Source: Clitopilus passeckerianus
Lineage: Eukaryota; Basidiomycota; Agaricomycetes; Agaricales; Entolomataceae
DNA length: 64,000 bases
Reading direction: 5' to 3'
Assembly: GCA_944990035.1 (NCBI GenBank)
Contig: CALYLX010000106.1
Span: 1-64,000 of the forward strand
Shown: in pieces, positions 11,192 to 23,118 of the stretch
Numbering within the stretch: position 1 is the stretch's first letter
How the letters are laid out: every line of letters begins with the position of its first letter
Program-made: the position numbers and the translations under genes
Notes under the pieces: generated by a model
What the model saw: the letters and a program-made list of their open reading frames with translations, nothing else
The model's database searches: none
Told to the model about the DNA's origin: nothing

Positions 11192-11579
11192 GTTGATTTG
11201 GGGATTCGAAATAATTGGCTTAGACTGGAGCTGTTGGTTGATAATCCATTCAATGGGACTCCCAGGCCTTTTATACTTTGGGATAGTATAGAGGGAACAT
11301 CGTAAAGACATACACATAAAAACTTGCCAAGCCCGAGGCTTACAGGCGATGGTTATCCTCCACCCGCTGTCAGGATTATATGATGGATCAGTGACAGCGA
11401 GTTCGAAGTTATGTGAATTCTGATATGAGACGGTACTATTCAGATCGAGAGGAACAACTCCTGAGAACACACGCCGACCCACAAAAAGTCACTTATCGAA
11501 GTAGTCAAGGTCTTTGGCTAGTCGGTCGTTGAATTCTGGTCACGTTACGGTAAACTACTCGTCTGCATAGGTAAGTAAA

Positions 11580-11885
11580 GGACATAACGGTATTTCTCGA
11601 AGCTCATGATAATACTAATCTTCCAGATACGACCTCGTAAATCAGCTTCCGTGACCATCCCGTTTATGATGCCCTGGGGTATTACTTAGGCTTCCTGAAT
11701 AACAATTATGCTCAGGCTTTCGCGCTATCTACAACAAGTGACGGACACAACATTTCATCGAAGCTCGTTATGATAACAATCTTCCATATACGACCCCCGT
11801 AAATCAGCTTCGGCGACCACACCTTTTCTGATGGCTTAGTGTGTTACTTCGGCTTGCCGAGTAGATCGAATATCAATTACGCTTC
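11580..11885 (+). repeat. Imperfect tandem duplication, two units of about 160 bp
   Basis: Unit 1 (about 11580-11740) and unit 2 (11743-11885) share the order GGACA(T/C)AAC, TCGAAGCTC, ATGATAA, AATCTTCCA(G/T)ATACGAC, CGTAAATCAGCTTC, ATTACTT-GGCTT and CAATTA. The units differ by many substitutions, so the duplication is old. No open frame runs through them. The purpose is unknown. Confidence 0.65.
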
Positions 11886-11995
11886 CCCCCTACCTTCAGC
11901 TGGTCAGTCGTGCGACTTTTCCAAACTCTCACCTGGAGAATACTGAGTCATAGATCACGGCGGCCCGTGTCAGTCATCGCGGTGCATAAGTCGCC

Positions 11996-12262
11996 TGTAG
12001 AGACGAAATCTAATAGAATAGAATCCACTGGATGATAAGTAAATGATATACGATATGAAAGCATGGGATACTCACCTCAGTAACCGTTATAGGGAACTGA
12101 GGTGAGAGGATAAACTACGAGGGGTATATATACGAGAGAAAGACAATGGAAAGAGAACGCTTTGGCCACGAGCCAAAGCAGTGGCATTGCGCACAATGAT
12201 GACACGACCACAATGGTGTCAAAGCGCAAGTAGGTGCTCACGATGCACGATTTGCCTCAACA
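11996..12262 (-). mobile_element. Solo LTR, copy 1 (267 bp)
   Basis: Read on the minus strand it begins TGTTGAGGCAAAT and ends CTCTACA, the same ends as the 55831-56163 copy, so it has the TG...CA form of a retrotransposon LTR. It contains a TATATATA box and the hairpin CTCACCTCAG-16 nt-CTGAGGTGAG. No matching 5-bp target duplication flanks it (GGGTA and GGCGA in element orientation), which would fit loss by recombination between different insertions. No internal gag/pol region adjoins it. Confidence 0.7.
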
Positions 12263-13135
12263 TACCCATAATGAATTCAGCATAGTGCAAAGGCTGCGAA
12301 GTGTAGGGTCTCTGAGTCGGATCCTTGCCTTGTAAGACCGTGTAGGATGCGAGATGGTGGTCACTGGAGGGTACCGGCTGCGAACGGGTAACGGGAGTGG
12401 CAACGTGATGCTTTTGAGGGCATAACACTATCGGTCAACGTCTGGTCACTTCAGGTTGTACATTGGCCGGTAAAGAGTAACAGGCGAGCCTCTGGGGCGT
12501 AAGAAAGGATGCAGTCGATAAAATATGAATAAACCTCCGTATTACATTTCTCATTACACGAACAAAGATGAAGTTGAGGATACGTCAAAGAGAAAAGACG
12601 GAGGATGTAGGTAGAGAGAAGTGTCGGTCTGAGGAAGAAGGGTATATAGGCGGAGGGAGGAAAGAACGCTCCATGTGGCGTTCATGCGCAGATATATGTA
12701 GCTGGGGAGGATATGAACGTACGGTATATGTACGCAGAAAATACAAGAATTTTACAAGTGAACAGAACTAAACCAGCGAGGCAAGAGAGGAAATGTATGA
12801 TGTGTATATTTTCGTCGTCATCAGGATCCGCAAGGAAGTAAAGAGGATAAGGTTAAATGTACAGATTACGAGGTCAAGCACAAATCCAGAGGAAAATGTA
12901 GGTAGGTAGGTAGCACAGGAGAATGCGTGGAACAATCTTCCCGCGAAGTTCGCGACGAGCCAAGGTAACGCACTTGGCGGGGTTCTTGACGATTACGAGT
13001 TGCAGGTCTTGATAACGAGGGCAAAGGCCACATAATAAATACAGCGAATAAGTCAGGGCCGCAACGACTGTGTTGAGCATGGCGGCATAACGGAAAGCGT
13101 CTAGGGAGTAACAGGTCGAGAAGGAAGAAAGGGGT
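12263..13135. other. Intergenic, 3' flank of the membrane-protein gene
   Basis: Apart from the dispersed repeat near 12520-12710 I see nothing that supports a gene. The bases close to 13135 will include the 3' UTR of the neighbouring minus-strand gene. Confidence 0.45.
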
Positions 13136-15257
13136 TTAGTCCTCCTCATCCTCTCCGATGGTGTACTGTGGACCCTTCCATTGGCCACCTGCTGGCGGTG
13201 GTGCACCAACGACGTCGTTTGCAGCATTGTTCCACCTATCCTGCGAGTTCTTGCGTGCGCCGACACCAGCCATGTTGTTGCCAGAGTTTCCTGACCCAGT
13301 GCTAGCGGGTGACATCTGCGACGGCGAGTCGGCGCGGAAGGTGGTTCCGAAAGCATCGGCAATAGGTGTAGGTGCTCCAATGGCAGCCTTCTTCTCCTCG
13401 TTCGAGGGTGTGATCGGTCGTGCCGATGAGGGGCCAGTATAGTCCTTCTTCAGCGTAGCCAAGCTCTTACGGAGGGAGAGCTTTCGGCCTTTGGACTTGG
13501 GTGAACCACCTCCGGGGAGAACCGCAAATGACGATGGTGGGGGCGACGAGACAGGGGTGGAGGTACCTGATTGAGGTCCGGGAGTAGCTTTCCTCTCTGC
13601 GTAGGCCCTCAACATCTCATCGGGGCTCATGGCCATGCTGGATGCGGGCAGCACCGGGTTGATGCTCGGTTGGACGTTGGGAATGACGAAGGTGTTACCA
13701 CCAGCTGTTGGCTGAGGTGGTGAAGGCATTTGACCGTACACCGAAGGAGAGAATGCTGAAGTGGCAGTTGAGGTTGGATAAGGGTAGGTACCATATGCGG
13801 CGTCGAAAGAGGGATCATGGTGACCGGGAGATGTGGTATAGGTTGGTGCAGGCGAGGCAGGCATGGGCACGGGGAAGTCGAGGTGGCCGTGAGAAGCATT
13901 TCCGGAGTTGTTGGTTTGGACCACTGGAATGTTTGATTTAGTGACTGCATAAAAGCGAAGCAACGACATAATTGAACTTACGGGACAAGGCAGCGCCGAC
14001 TTCTTCATAACCACCATAGGCATCGACACCCATAGTGCTCTGACCGCTCTCGTTGCGAGCGTGGACGTGGGCAGGAATTTCGGCAGCGTTGAGGGGTAAA
14101 GCACCTTCGCGTTGCCTGGGGCTCAGAACGGGCGAGTCATTGCTGCTATTTGACCTCTTCTCGTCATATTCGTCGTCTTTCTCGAGAGTAGAGTCGGGAT
14201 AGACGGAAGAAGCAATGTCGTTGCGGTTCGGGAGGGGAGGCACGTAGCCTTGGTGGAAAGGCCGGTTCTTGCGGGAATCGATGGAAGGACGGCCGTCGGC
14301 GAAGGCACCAGAAGCACGGGATGTCCTGTTGATGGTGTCTGCAGCGAAAGAGACACGGGAAACGCGGGATGCACGTTCGTGTGCGAGGGCAGCAATTGAG
14401 GCGGGGTCACGGCGGAGACCAACGCCAGTGCCGGTGCGAACTTGCTGCATTTGAGGGGAACCGTCTTCTCCGGGCATGGGCATCTCGTCGTAAGCTGAGA
14501 GGGGACGAGGAATGGCCATAGAATTCCTTCCACCGGTGGCGATGGAATTGCGAATGGCGGCTTGGGCACCAGCAGCAGAAATCGACTGCCAGTTGGTGGA
14601 GATAGTCGACATCCTCTTGTCAAGGGCTTCAGAGAAGCGCTTGGTCTGGACGTCGCGAGTCTTCCTTTGCCGACGGATGTAGAACCATACACCAAGACCA
14701 ATAAGGAGAAGAAGGGGGAAGAGGACGGCTGCCGCTTTGCCTCCGGCAGAGACACCGTGCGACTCCTTCGCAGCGGTTGTGGTTGTGGTTGTTCCGTTAT
14801 TCGATAAATCGGCGCTGGGCGGAATCTTGCCATCAGCTGGTGCCGTGTAGGTAGCTGTAATGACAGGTCCAGCGGGCATGTTGAGATTGTCAATGTCGGT
14901 CAGAGATGTGCCAGCGGGAATGATGACAATCTGAAAAGTTTGTGATGCGCCATCCTGCCACCACCTAGGCTGCAGCTCGATCGAATATTCACCCTTGGCG
15001 AATGGGATGTCGTTCCAGACGTGAGCTCCAACGTCCGGTGAACCTGGTGCGAGAGCGTAGATATCCACATTTGTTGTGTTGAGGCAGGTAGGATCCCATT
15101 TCAAAGGAACGAGCTGCAGAGAATCAACCGTTGCGCCGATTGCAGGTTCAATGTAAAATCCTCCAGTTGCACAAGCGGCATTGGGAGTCGCTCGCTTGGT
15201 GAGCTGATTTTTGTGAGCTGGGACAGCGTGGCCCATCCTAAAGGTAGCAAAGCCCAT
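13136..15257 (-). CDS. Single-pass membrane protein with long Ser/Pro-rich cytoplasmic tail
   Basis: Two exons, 15257-13982 and 13923-13136, 687 residues if the first ATG at 15257 is used (another in-frame ATG lies at 15236). The N-terminal about 200 residues form an extracellular-type domain with four Cys and a Thr/Asn-rich stretch before the membrane; then one transmembrane helix (AAVLFPLLLLIGLGVWFYI) with the stop-transfer RRQRK. The tail is long, low-complexity, rich in Ser, Pro and Arg, and ends in acidic DEED. A clear signal peptide is missing from this start, so an upstream exon may be unseen. This plan (small ectodomain, one helix, long disordered tail) occurs in fungal wall-sensor-like proteins; I cannot assign a family. 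Confidence 0.75.
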
Positions 15258-18200
15258 TATACGATAGAAAAAAGAGAGAAAGTCGTTGAAAAGAGTGTCG
15301 GTGTTGCGCTCGACGATGAGCTGGAGAACGGGGGGAAAGGCAACCAAGACCGTGAGAATAACATAGAACGTGTTTGTCTTTGTCTTCCAACTCCGACCTT
15401 GGCTACCATCATCTCACATCATTTTCCTTTTCAATCAGGCCTTCGCTAAAGCTCGCTTGTTGGCGCGTGAAAGCTTATTCGTCTGAGCTCGGAAGCCAAG
15501 GCTCGAGAAGTTTAGAATTTTGAAAACTTTGCCTGGACATCGCACTCCAATATTCGTCAAGAAGCGTTCAACCCGCCTCCGAATCCTTTCGTTTCTTTAA
15601 GTTCCTGAGTCCCCTGGTGGTTCATATGGGGCGCCGGAAGGCACAACTTAAGCAGGAAGATCTTCGAGACCACCGTCATCCTTGGAAGAACAATTACGCG
15701 ATTCTCGGTAGACCAGATGTTTCTGGGGAAGGGACGCAAATCCTCAAGCCCACCTCTATTTTTATCTGGGCACTCAGGACAACCCCGGCTTCCTGGTTCC
15801 TTTACTGGAAAAACCTATGTATCGACCCTTCCGCTCATCCGTCATTATCTAGCATATTCTTCCGCTCACGAGCTGCGTTGCCTTGTTTCACCAACGACAG
15901 GACTCCGTTTCTAAAGCCTACAGCCCAGGCCCCATTAGCTTACACGAGGAAACCGGAATCTCGACGGTTCTGATGCACAGCGTGGATTCTGAATGGAAAT
16001 AGTAGACTGGCGCGACATCTTTAAATATTACTACAAATTCTAGTACGCTACTGTCTCCTGCGTTAGCACCTACACAAAGTAATAATGAAGAAGTTATTAT
16101 TACAAACGAGGCTACCCCCGAAGGAATCTCTTGACAGTCTATGAACGAGCTCCGGAATCTTGACGGAGAGCGAGTGAGAAACCACCTTGACGGTCGGAAC
16201 GACTTGGTTTCGGATATCCGCGAGGAGGGCAGGATGCCCTTCCACAGAGGCCATCAGTAGGCCGATAGGTACGTATACGAAACGGCGATTCTCCGGGAAG
16301 GGGTCTTGAGTTCTCCAAATTACAACGGGATCGCTGATGCATAACTGAGTCCATCGTGTTTAGCTTTGTGACATTGGCCCGTAATGAATGTTCAATCCTA
16401 CTCACTGCAATAGCCTCCGTGAGGAAATAGACATTGACAAATCTCCTCTTCGAGATGTTGACCGTTACTCATGCAGACTCAATGGGGATAGACTGGGTGT
16501 AATAATCCAGACTTGAGAAAGCTTCAAAATACGTAGATATTGAAGCTATTGTCCCCACAAAGTTTACGATCACTATCGTGAAGCATGCTACGACAGCGAA
16601 GAGCATGAGACGCGTAGCCAGCGCAGTTGTACCACGACATCTATAGGAAGTAAGTAACGCCTCGTATACGATGAATTGCAATGATCATACATGAATATAT
16701 AAAGAGCAAGGGCAAACAATCCGAGTGAGGTTCCTAACGGGACATGTTAGCTCAGCCGCCGTTTTCCTCGTAAGTTCGCTCTCACCAAACATTACTGCGC
16801 GTAAGATTGGGCGCACAGAGGCTTGAATCATGACATCGCCAACATGGCGAAGAAATACGGATTCTTCATGTGTCATAATAGCGAATGAAAGCGAGAACCA
16901 CGGTCGCAAGGTGATTCCCTGTCAGCTATATAGGTTGCTAGAGCAGCGTTTCCGTACCAATCTCAAGGCCAGGTGTTTCTATATAAACGTCCAATCACAT
17001 AAGCCATAACGAGCTCCTGATTCCTGCTACCTTTTAAGGTAGTAGGGTTTTGGAGGGACGCGTCCAAACCGTTTTTTGGTGGAGAAACACAATAGAGAGG
17101 GTCAGCAACCCATCTTAAGATGGATTGATGGCTTAAATTAACGTGGATTTGGCTTAAAATCGCTGTCAGGTGGAGCAGGCTCAGTGGCTATTGCCAAAAG
17201 GGGAGTACGTGACGTCAAGTAGCGTTGGTGTTGCGCCCTTCGCTGTAGTTCCATGTAACGTCTTGTAGACGACATTTTTTACCTATACACACTGTGATGG
17301 ATGAAGAAGCAATACTACTACTCTATCAGCAATCACAGGAAACCAATATATGGTGTCTGATGAACTATCGGTACAAATATGTTGAAAACATGATGTCGCT
17401 CGCACTCCTTCGACAGTAGAAGGCACATCCTCAACCTGCCGAACATATCATCGACGAGCGCTTCCTCTACGCACTAGAGCCCAATGACTGCTTATATCGA
17501 TTTCGGTGAGGGCTCCATCCATTCAAGCACCTCACCTTTGCTCGTCGTCCAAATTTTTATTAGTAACTTGTTCGTTTGGTTGGGGTCTTGGGGATACCAG
17601 ATCCCTTTATTACTCGGTTTCAAAGCAAATTCACGGCCCTCGAAGCATTTTGTCTTCTGTGCGCCCGTCTTAGGTGCTCGTCGCCGTCGGCGGCTCTGAG
17701 TGCTTAGTCACAGTTTTTGATCGGCGTTTCCTTATTGGTCCTGTCAAGGTGGAACAAGCTGGCAGAAAATTACCATGGATTTGGCTCGCTCAATTTCATC
17801 TTAAGATGGGTTGCTGAAATCCGTCAGCAGCTGTGCACTGAGTTCGAAATTCCTCGGCATTTCGCGGTCCCTCGCGATTGCTTCAAGTTTACTTTAAGGT
17901 CGAGCTAAATACAAGATAATATGCAACTACGTAAGTTCCTGACTAGTCGAGGACGAGTAGCTGAAGGTTTACCTTTAATGAGTGATTTTTACCTTTTAGT
18001 AGCTGCCAGATATCTTAAGCCACCTCCCAAGCTTGAGCATCGTACCTAGTTGCACCTTGCGAAAGGTTGCACGCAGAACCCACTCGCAAGAAACCACGAC
18101 GATTGCCTAATTCATTAAGGAGACACAAGGTGAAATCCGAGTGCCTTGTTATGAGGTGGAGGCTTGGGCTGAACTGAGCTTTCTGAAGGAGGCTGATGCC

Positions 18201-20260
18201 ATTGGTGGCTTTGCAATCATTCAGCATGGTTGCAATCTTCTTGGCATCCATAACCTTATTCTTATAACTATGTACTTTAATAGAACAACATGTTAATCAT
18301 GGCAAGTGTACTCCCAGCAGCGTTAAGTTGGACTATCAAATGCCGATCGCACAGTTTGCACGAAGGGATTAATTTGCATGGGCACTCCCAGGGTTAAGGC
18401 ATTCACTCCAAAGAGAGATTCTGAGAGAGAGATACTTAATGTAAAGGTCTGAAGTAGGAGGTGGCGGGCCATGCCGCTCGTCGGCCTTAGACTCAGAGCT
18501 TTATTGGGAAGAAGACTATGGTCGGCAGAATTGATGGCACCCTCCCAATGCAGGATCGGGAACGTCGGGCCGGTGGCCTCAGGGCACTTCATCTAGCTTT
18601 GTTGTTCACGTAGGCAAGGAACCGAAGTAAGAACTAAGAAATGGCCAGGAATAGGTATCCCATTATTCGCAAGCGTTGAATAAGTTGTATCAAATCACAA
18701 TAATGTATTGATTGAAGAACCGCTTAACATGCATCCACCTGAGGGAAGTGGGCGCCAGGAAGGAGAAGAGGATCAGAACTTGAGGATGACCCAAAGTGCT
18801 ATTAAAATCATGATCATGGCGTGAGTCAATGGAAGATATGCACATTGGGTGCGACGCACCATGGATCAGTCCGGGTCTATGTACAAAAGCATTCGATCGT
18901 TCAACTTTCTAATATGAGCGACTTGAGAACACTCACAGCCAGCCCAGAAAAGTTAGCAATATGTTAATGACCTAGAATCTGTGTGAGGTGATTCCAATAA
19001 GCAGTGGGCTGCAGCACCGACTAGGTCTGGTACGATGCCTTTCTCGAGGAAAACACCAAGTGGGGGTAGAATCACTGCTGCAATTAACTAGTCTCTCTAT
19101 CTCAGCCTCTGTCGTATGCATTGTAACGTGTCGAGCTCACTATCAGAATATCCCTGTTGGATACACGGTTGAGGCTCCTCATGTCGTTGGGAGAGACCTG
19201 GCTCGTGGTCTGGTAAGGGGGCAGTGGTTGGCGTCTGTTCATTTTAAAGCGGAGGGGTGGAGGTGACGTAGCCTAGCTAGATTATCCACAATGCGCTGAT
19301 GGGGAAATCGCGGGAATCGTAACTAGACCAGGAGTATGCATGTGGCCTATCCGAAAAAGGGGACGCGATATTTGCCACTGTGTGGCAACACCATGATCAC
19401 ATTCTCTAGGAACACAACAATCCAAGCCGGCACGGCGGGCTTGTCAATGTCATAGGCTGCAACAACAATGTTTTCTGAGGACTGAACTTCCGCATCATAT
19501 CTGCGCATGAAACATGCTATACGGCCACAATAGTATGGGCTACTAATGATATTGCCTTCTACGACGCTTGAAAAGATTCGTTGCCGGCGCAAATCCAGCC
19601 AGCTCTATGATCCACCATGGATTCAAATTTGGTTGGCCAGTTTCGAACTCCCTCTAGCTGATGCTAGCTTACGATGAGCCGGACCGCCTTCCTACAAATC
19701 TGTAATACTCCCGATGCGAAGGCACTTTTATTCTTTCTGATATGGGCTATCATGAGCCTGTGTTCTCGCTGGATGATTCACTAATTGCCAACGATTCTAG
19801 GAGTATTGCGAAGTCTGACCTTTATCGTCACAGGTAGGGTTCTAAAATCTCGCTGCTGCTGGACTAAAAGCTGATTTCTGTATTGTCAAGGCCGGTGATA
19901 TTGCCCGAGAGTCGACCGTCACCCTTCCGGGACAAAGCAGCGTACCTACGCACCACTCTTGAACAGCGCAAGCTTACCCTAGAGCGATATCAGCCCTTGT
20001 TCTACACTATCCATGGCCTGACCACAAGGTAATTAAGCCACCTTCTAATCGCTTGTAATTCTCATGAAACACGACCAGTTCGTTGCCCAGGCTATAGGGG
20101 AATTCATTCACGATGAGCAACAGAACCATCCATGACATTTCGGCAGGTATACGAGGCCCTACATAGCGTCTCTGAATGCATCAGAAACCACACCGCCAAG
20201 GTATGCCTATTTTTCGTCTTGGCCTCTCCAGGAAGATTCGCGTTCTTTATTGTTTAGCCT
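15258..20260. other. Gene-poor stretch, about 5 kb
   Basis: No complete gene could be built. A minus-strand fragment at about 16470-16680 encodes a hydrophobic, membrane-helix-like run (RLMLFAVVACFTIVIVNFVG) that may be the relic of a multi-pass membrane protein. At about 19745-20100 (+) pieces such as SRPSPFRDKAAYLRTTLEQRK and YQPLFYTIHGLTT look like exons of an unidentified gene interrupted by stops. A terminal-inverted-repeat candidate sits at 17104-17814. The remainder shows nothing recognisable. Confidence 0.5.
17104..17814. mobile_element. Candidate TIR element (MITE-like), about 0.7 kb
   Basis: The left end CAGCAACCCATCTTAAGATG (17104-17123) is repeated in inverted orientation at about 17795-17814. 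The core CATCTTAAGATG is itself a perfect palindrome. No transposase is encoded between the ends and I cannot see a clear target-site duplication, so the element status is tentative. Confidence 0.4.
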
Positions 20261-20467
20261 GGGGCCATGCATGGATGGCACCTGACACGGTGTATCATTG
20301 AGATGATCAGGAGGCTTACTCCATGTTCAGCGCGAATAGGCTCGCTGAGGAAGTTTATATGCCTGACTCATCCGCCCCCACGTCATATCACCTCATTTCC
20401 TCCACTTCTTGCACAACGTCCTGATACAAAACCAGCTCGCGAACAGTAACTCTCTTCCACCTTCCGA

Positions 20468-21915
20468 TATGGCGACCGCTGAAGTCCTACGTCCTACAGA
20501 CATCCTCGCTGACAAACTCGCGTCATCCAATGTTCCAGCTGGAACCCTTGGTCAAGCCGTGCCAACCAGACATTCAGTACCACCCCGACGAAACGAAGTG
20601 GAAGGCAAGAACGGCTCATCGGCTTGCAGAAGATCCCTCCTTACCATCCTAGCCTCTGCCTGCTGGGTTCCCCAAACGCCTGGAGTCGCCTCTCGTATGG
20701 AAGGGTGCTGATTGGAAGGATGAATCACAATGGGTGTACAATCTCAACGATGATCAACTAAAGGAGATAGAAGCAGCACTTCGACACTTCCAAGGTAATT
20801 CTCCCACATCGTGCTTGAAGCTGTCGCTAAACCAGCCATAGGCCTCAACAAAGCTCTCGGTCACATCGACCAGTCAACTTTCCCATTGCCCACCCTAGGC
20901 CCCGTCCTCTCCGACCTCGCTCATGAGTTGCACTCTGGACGAGGCTTCTTCGTTTTGAGAACTATCCCTGTCGCCGAATACACCAGAGAAGAAAATGTTA
21001 TCATCTACGCTGGCGTTTCCTCCTACGTTGGAAACCTTCGTGGTGTTCAAGGCGCCCCTGACGTTCTCGCGCACATCAAGGACCTCACTCCCACTCATTC
21101 AGAGTCTATCATCGGGCCGCCTGCCTACACCACGGACAAGCAGGTTTTCCATACCGACGTTGGCGATATCACCCCCCTTTTTGCTCTTGAAGTCGCAGCC
21201 GAGGGTGGAACTCCTCGCATCAGCAGTAGCTGGAATGTTTACAACGAACTTGCTGAGACGCGTCCTGACCTTTTTAGGACGCTTTCGGAGCCTTGGCCAT
21301 ATGATCGGTAGGTCTCGACCTGTCCTTTATGTCCCAAGATTGCTCATCAATATCCTAGGTCCCTGTCGAGGGTGACTACATCTCTCGCTCACTTCTATTC
21401 TTACACGACCACAAGTCTATAATTCAATATGCGAGGAGTCGCTCACTGGCTTTCTGGGCCTTCCAAGGTCGCCGAAAATCCCTCCGAATCACTGAGGCTC
21501 AAGCCGAAGCACTCAATGCAATACATTTCCTTGCGGAGAAGTACAATCTCGGACTCAATTTCCAGAAGGCGACATTCAATATATCAACAACTTGCGTATC
21601 TTCCATGCTCGAGATGGGTTTGTTGACACCCCAGAGAAGACGTAAGTCTCCCATATACTTTTTGTTTCCACTACGTACTAACGCTATCCGCTTAGTCGAC
21701 ACCTTTTGCGCCTGTGATTGCGTAATGATGAGCTCGCGTGGGAGCTTCATAAGCAGCTGGAGCCAACATGGAAAGGCCTGTATAACTCGATCTCGCCAGG
21801 CTTCAACCTAGAACCTGACGTCTCGAAAGGGCTCGCGTGGTGGAAGCAAGTTATGAACGAAATCTTCCGTTGTTGTATTTACAGGTTCCTGGAATCTAGG
21901 TATAAGCATGAATGA
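20468..21915 (+). pseudogene. TauD/TfdA-type dioxygenase-like pseudogene, copy A
   Basis: This matches the alpha-ketoglutarate-dependent dioxygenase (TauD/TfdA) fold: the first metal motif H-T-D occurs at about 21150 (VFHTDVGD), preceded by REENVIIYAGVSSYVGN and followed by LFALEVAAEGG. Lesions relative to copy B: a frame shift between the ATG segment and the QPDIQYHPDE segment near 20550-20575; an in-frame TAG at 20650-20652 where copy B has CAG; a one-base shift at the exon junction near 21361; a one-base loss near 21555; TGA at 21715-21717 where copy B has TGG. Splice sites are retained. The distal part reads RHLLRL-stop-LRNDELAWELHK. Dead by several independent changes. Confidence 0.8.
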
Positions 21916-23118
21916 ATATTTGTGGAGCCTATTAAGCAATACTTAGTAGCGTACTCCGCTGTACAGAGCCATTCAATAAAATATCTGAGTCTTGAACGCG
22001 AGGTCGTTCGCCCTAAAAAGGGGACGTGATGTTTGCAGCTATTTGATCACATGGCGGGTTCTGTCTTCATTGCCCTCAACATTGGCTGCGACCAAACTGC
22101 GACGCAGTGACAGGGACCAAGACGGGGCATCTTAGAGCACTTCGTGCAAGCCAACCCTTCATCCAATCATATATCCTGCTCTCCAATGGCTCTTGACTGA
22201 GAGTTTTTCCAAATTGCGACTCCCGCTCACCAACAATCTGATTATCCAAGTTGGCCATTCATTAGAGACGACGCTAGTTCAAACGCTCAAGTTGCACCAA
22301 CCTCCTTCCGCTACCTAGCGGTACCTCTAACACTCAGAATTTTCCAGTATATCAGCCAAACTAGGCCTGAAATGCCGTCCCCACCAGGCCTTTCCAGTGC
22401 TTGTCTCGCGAGGCGGACTACGACTACCACCTACCTGGGTTAGAGGCATGGCGAAACGCTCTCGAGCAACCATTTCATTTGGTTTTTTACTCTGACACGC
22501 CGGGATGATCTACCTATCTTCAAAGCTGTCTATCGTCATGTATACCAGGTTGGCTTCGCCACCTCTCTACCAACCGTTGAACCAACGACACGGGCTACCC
22601 TATCAAGGACGTGGATTATTCTCAAACTTGGGCACCCACAGCCTAAGAATGAGGTGAGTAGGTTAGCTATCTCATGTTTAGCGTTCTCATCGGAGTAATC
22701 TAGTTTCGGCATCCGTTATGAGGCAAAGTGGGTCAAGAGCGACAAGCCTTCGAACTCTCATGACCTTGTCAAGTGCCGGAAGGCCGGGATGGTGTGTGAT
22801 TCCCGTATGTGCGGGTGCCATTGAAATTTAAGCTGTGCTTGTACTCATTCAGTCGTGCAGGTCGTATCATTTACTGAGTTCGGTCTGGACATTTAGGGAA
22901 CGAAGCCAGAACAACACCTGACTTGGTTTATCATCAAGATAAGAGACAATATCGCCATCAAGAGGTTTACTCCAGGTTCAGAATGAACGAGCTCGCTGAA
23001 GAAGTCCATACGCCTGGCTCATCCTAGCCACGCCATATCACCTCATCCCCTCCGATTCTTGCACAATATCTTTGTACCAAATACACTCACGGACGGTGAG
23101 TTCCTTAGCCCTCCCGAC
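21916..23118. other. Spacer between the dioxygenase copies
   Basis: The last about 180 bp (from about 22940) repeat the sequence upstream of copy A, so the duplicated unit includes the promoter region; unit offset is 2,651 bp. In 22320-22900 short coding-like pieces (AWRNALEQPFHLVFYSD, RATLSRTWIILKLG) lie in different frames and may be exons of another decayed gene that I do not recognise. Confidence 0.45.

Noticed and set aside
13627..14893. Long alternative frames inside the membrane-protein gene
   Set aside because: Low-complexity Pro/Ser/Thr readings of the same exons; the chosen frame has the membrane helix and continues across the intron.
15617..15973. 118-residue plus-strand open frame
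   Set aside because: No recognisable domain and no promoter or splice context; too weak to call.
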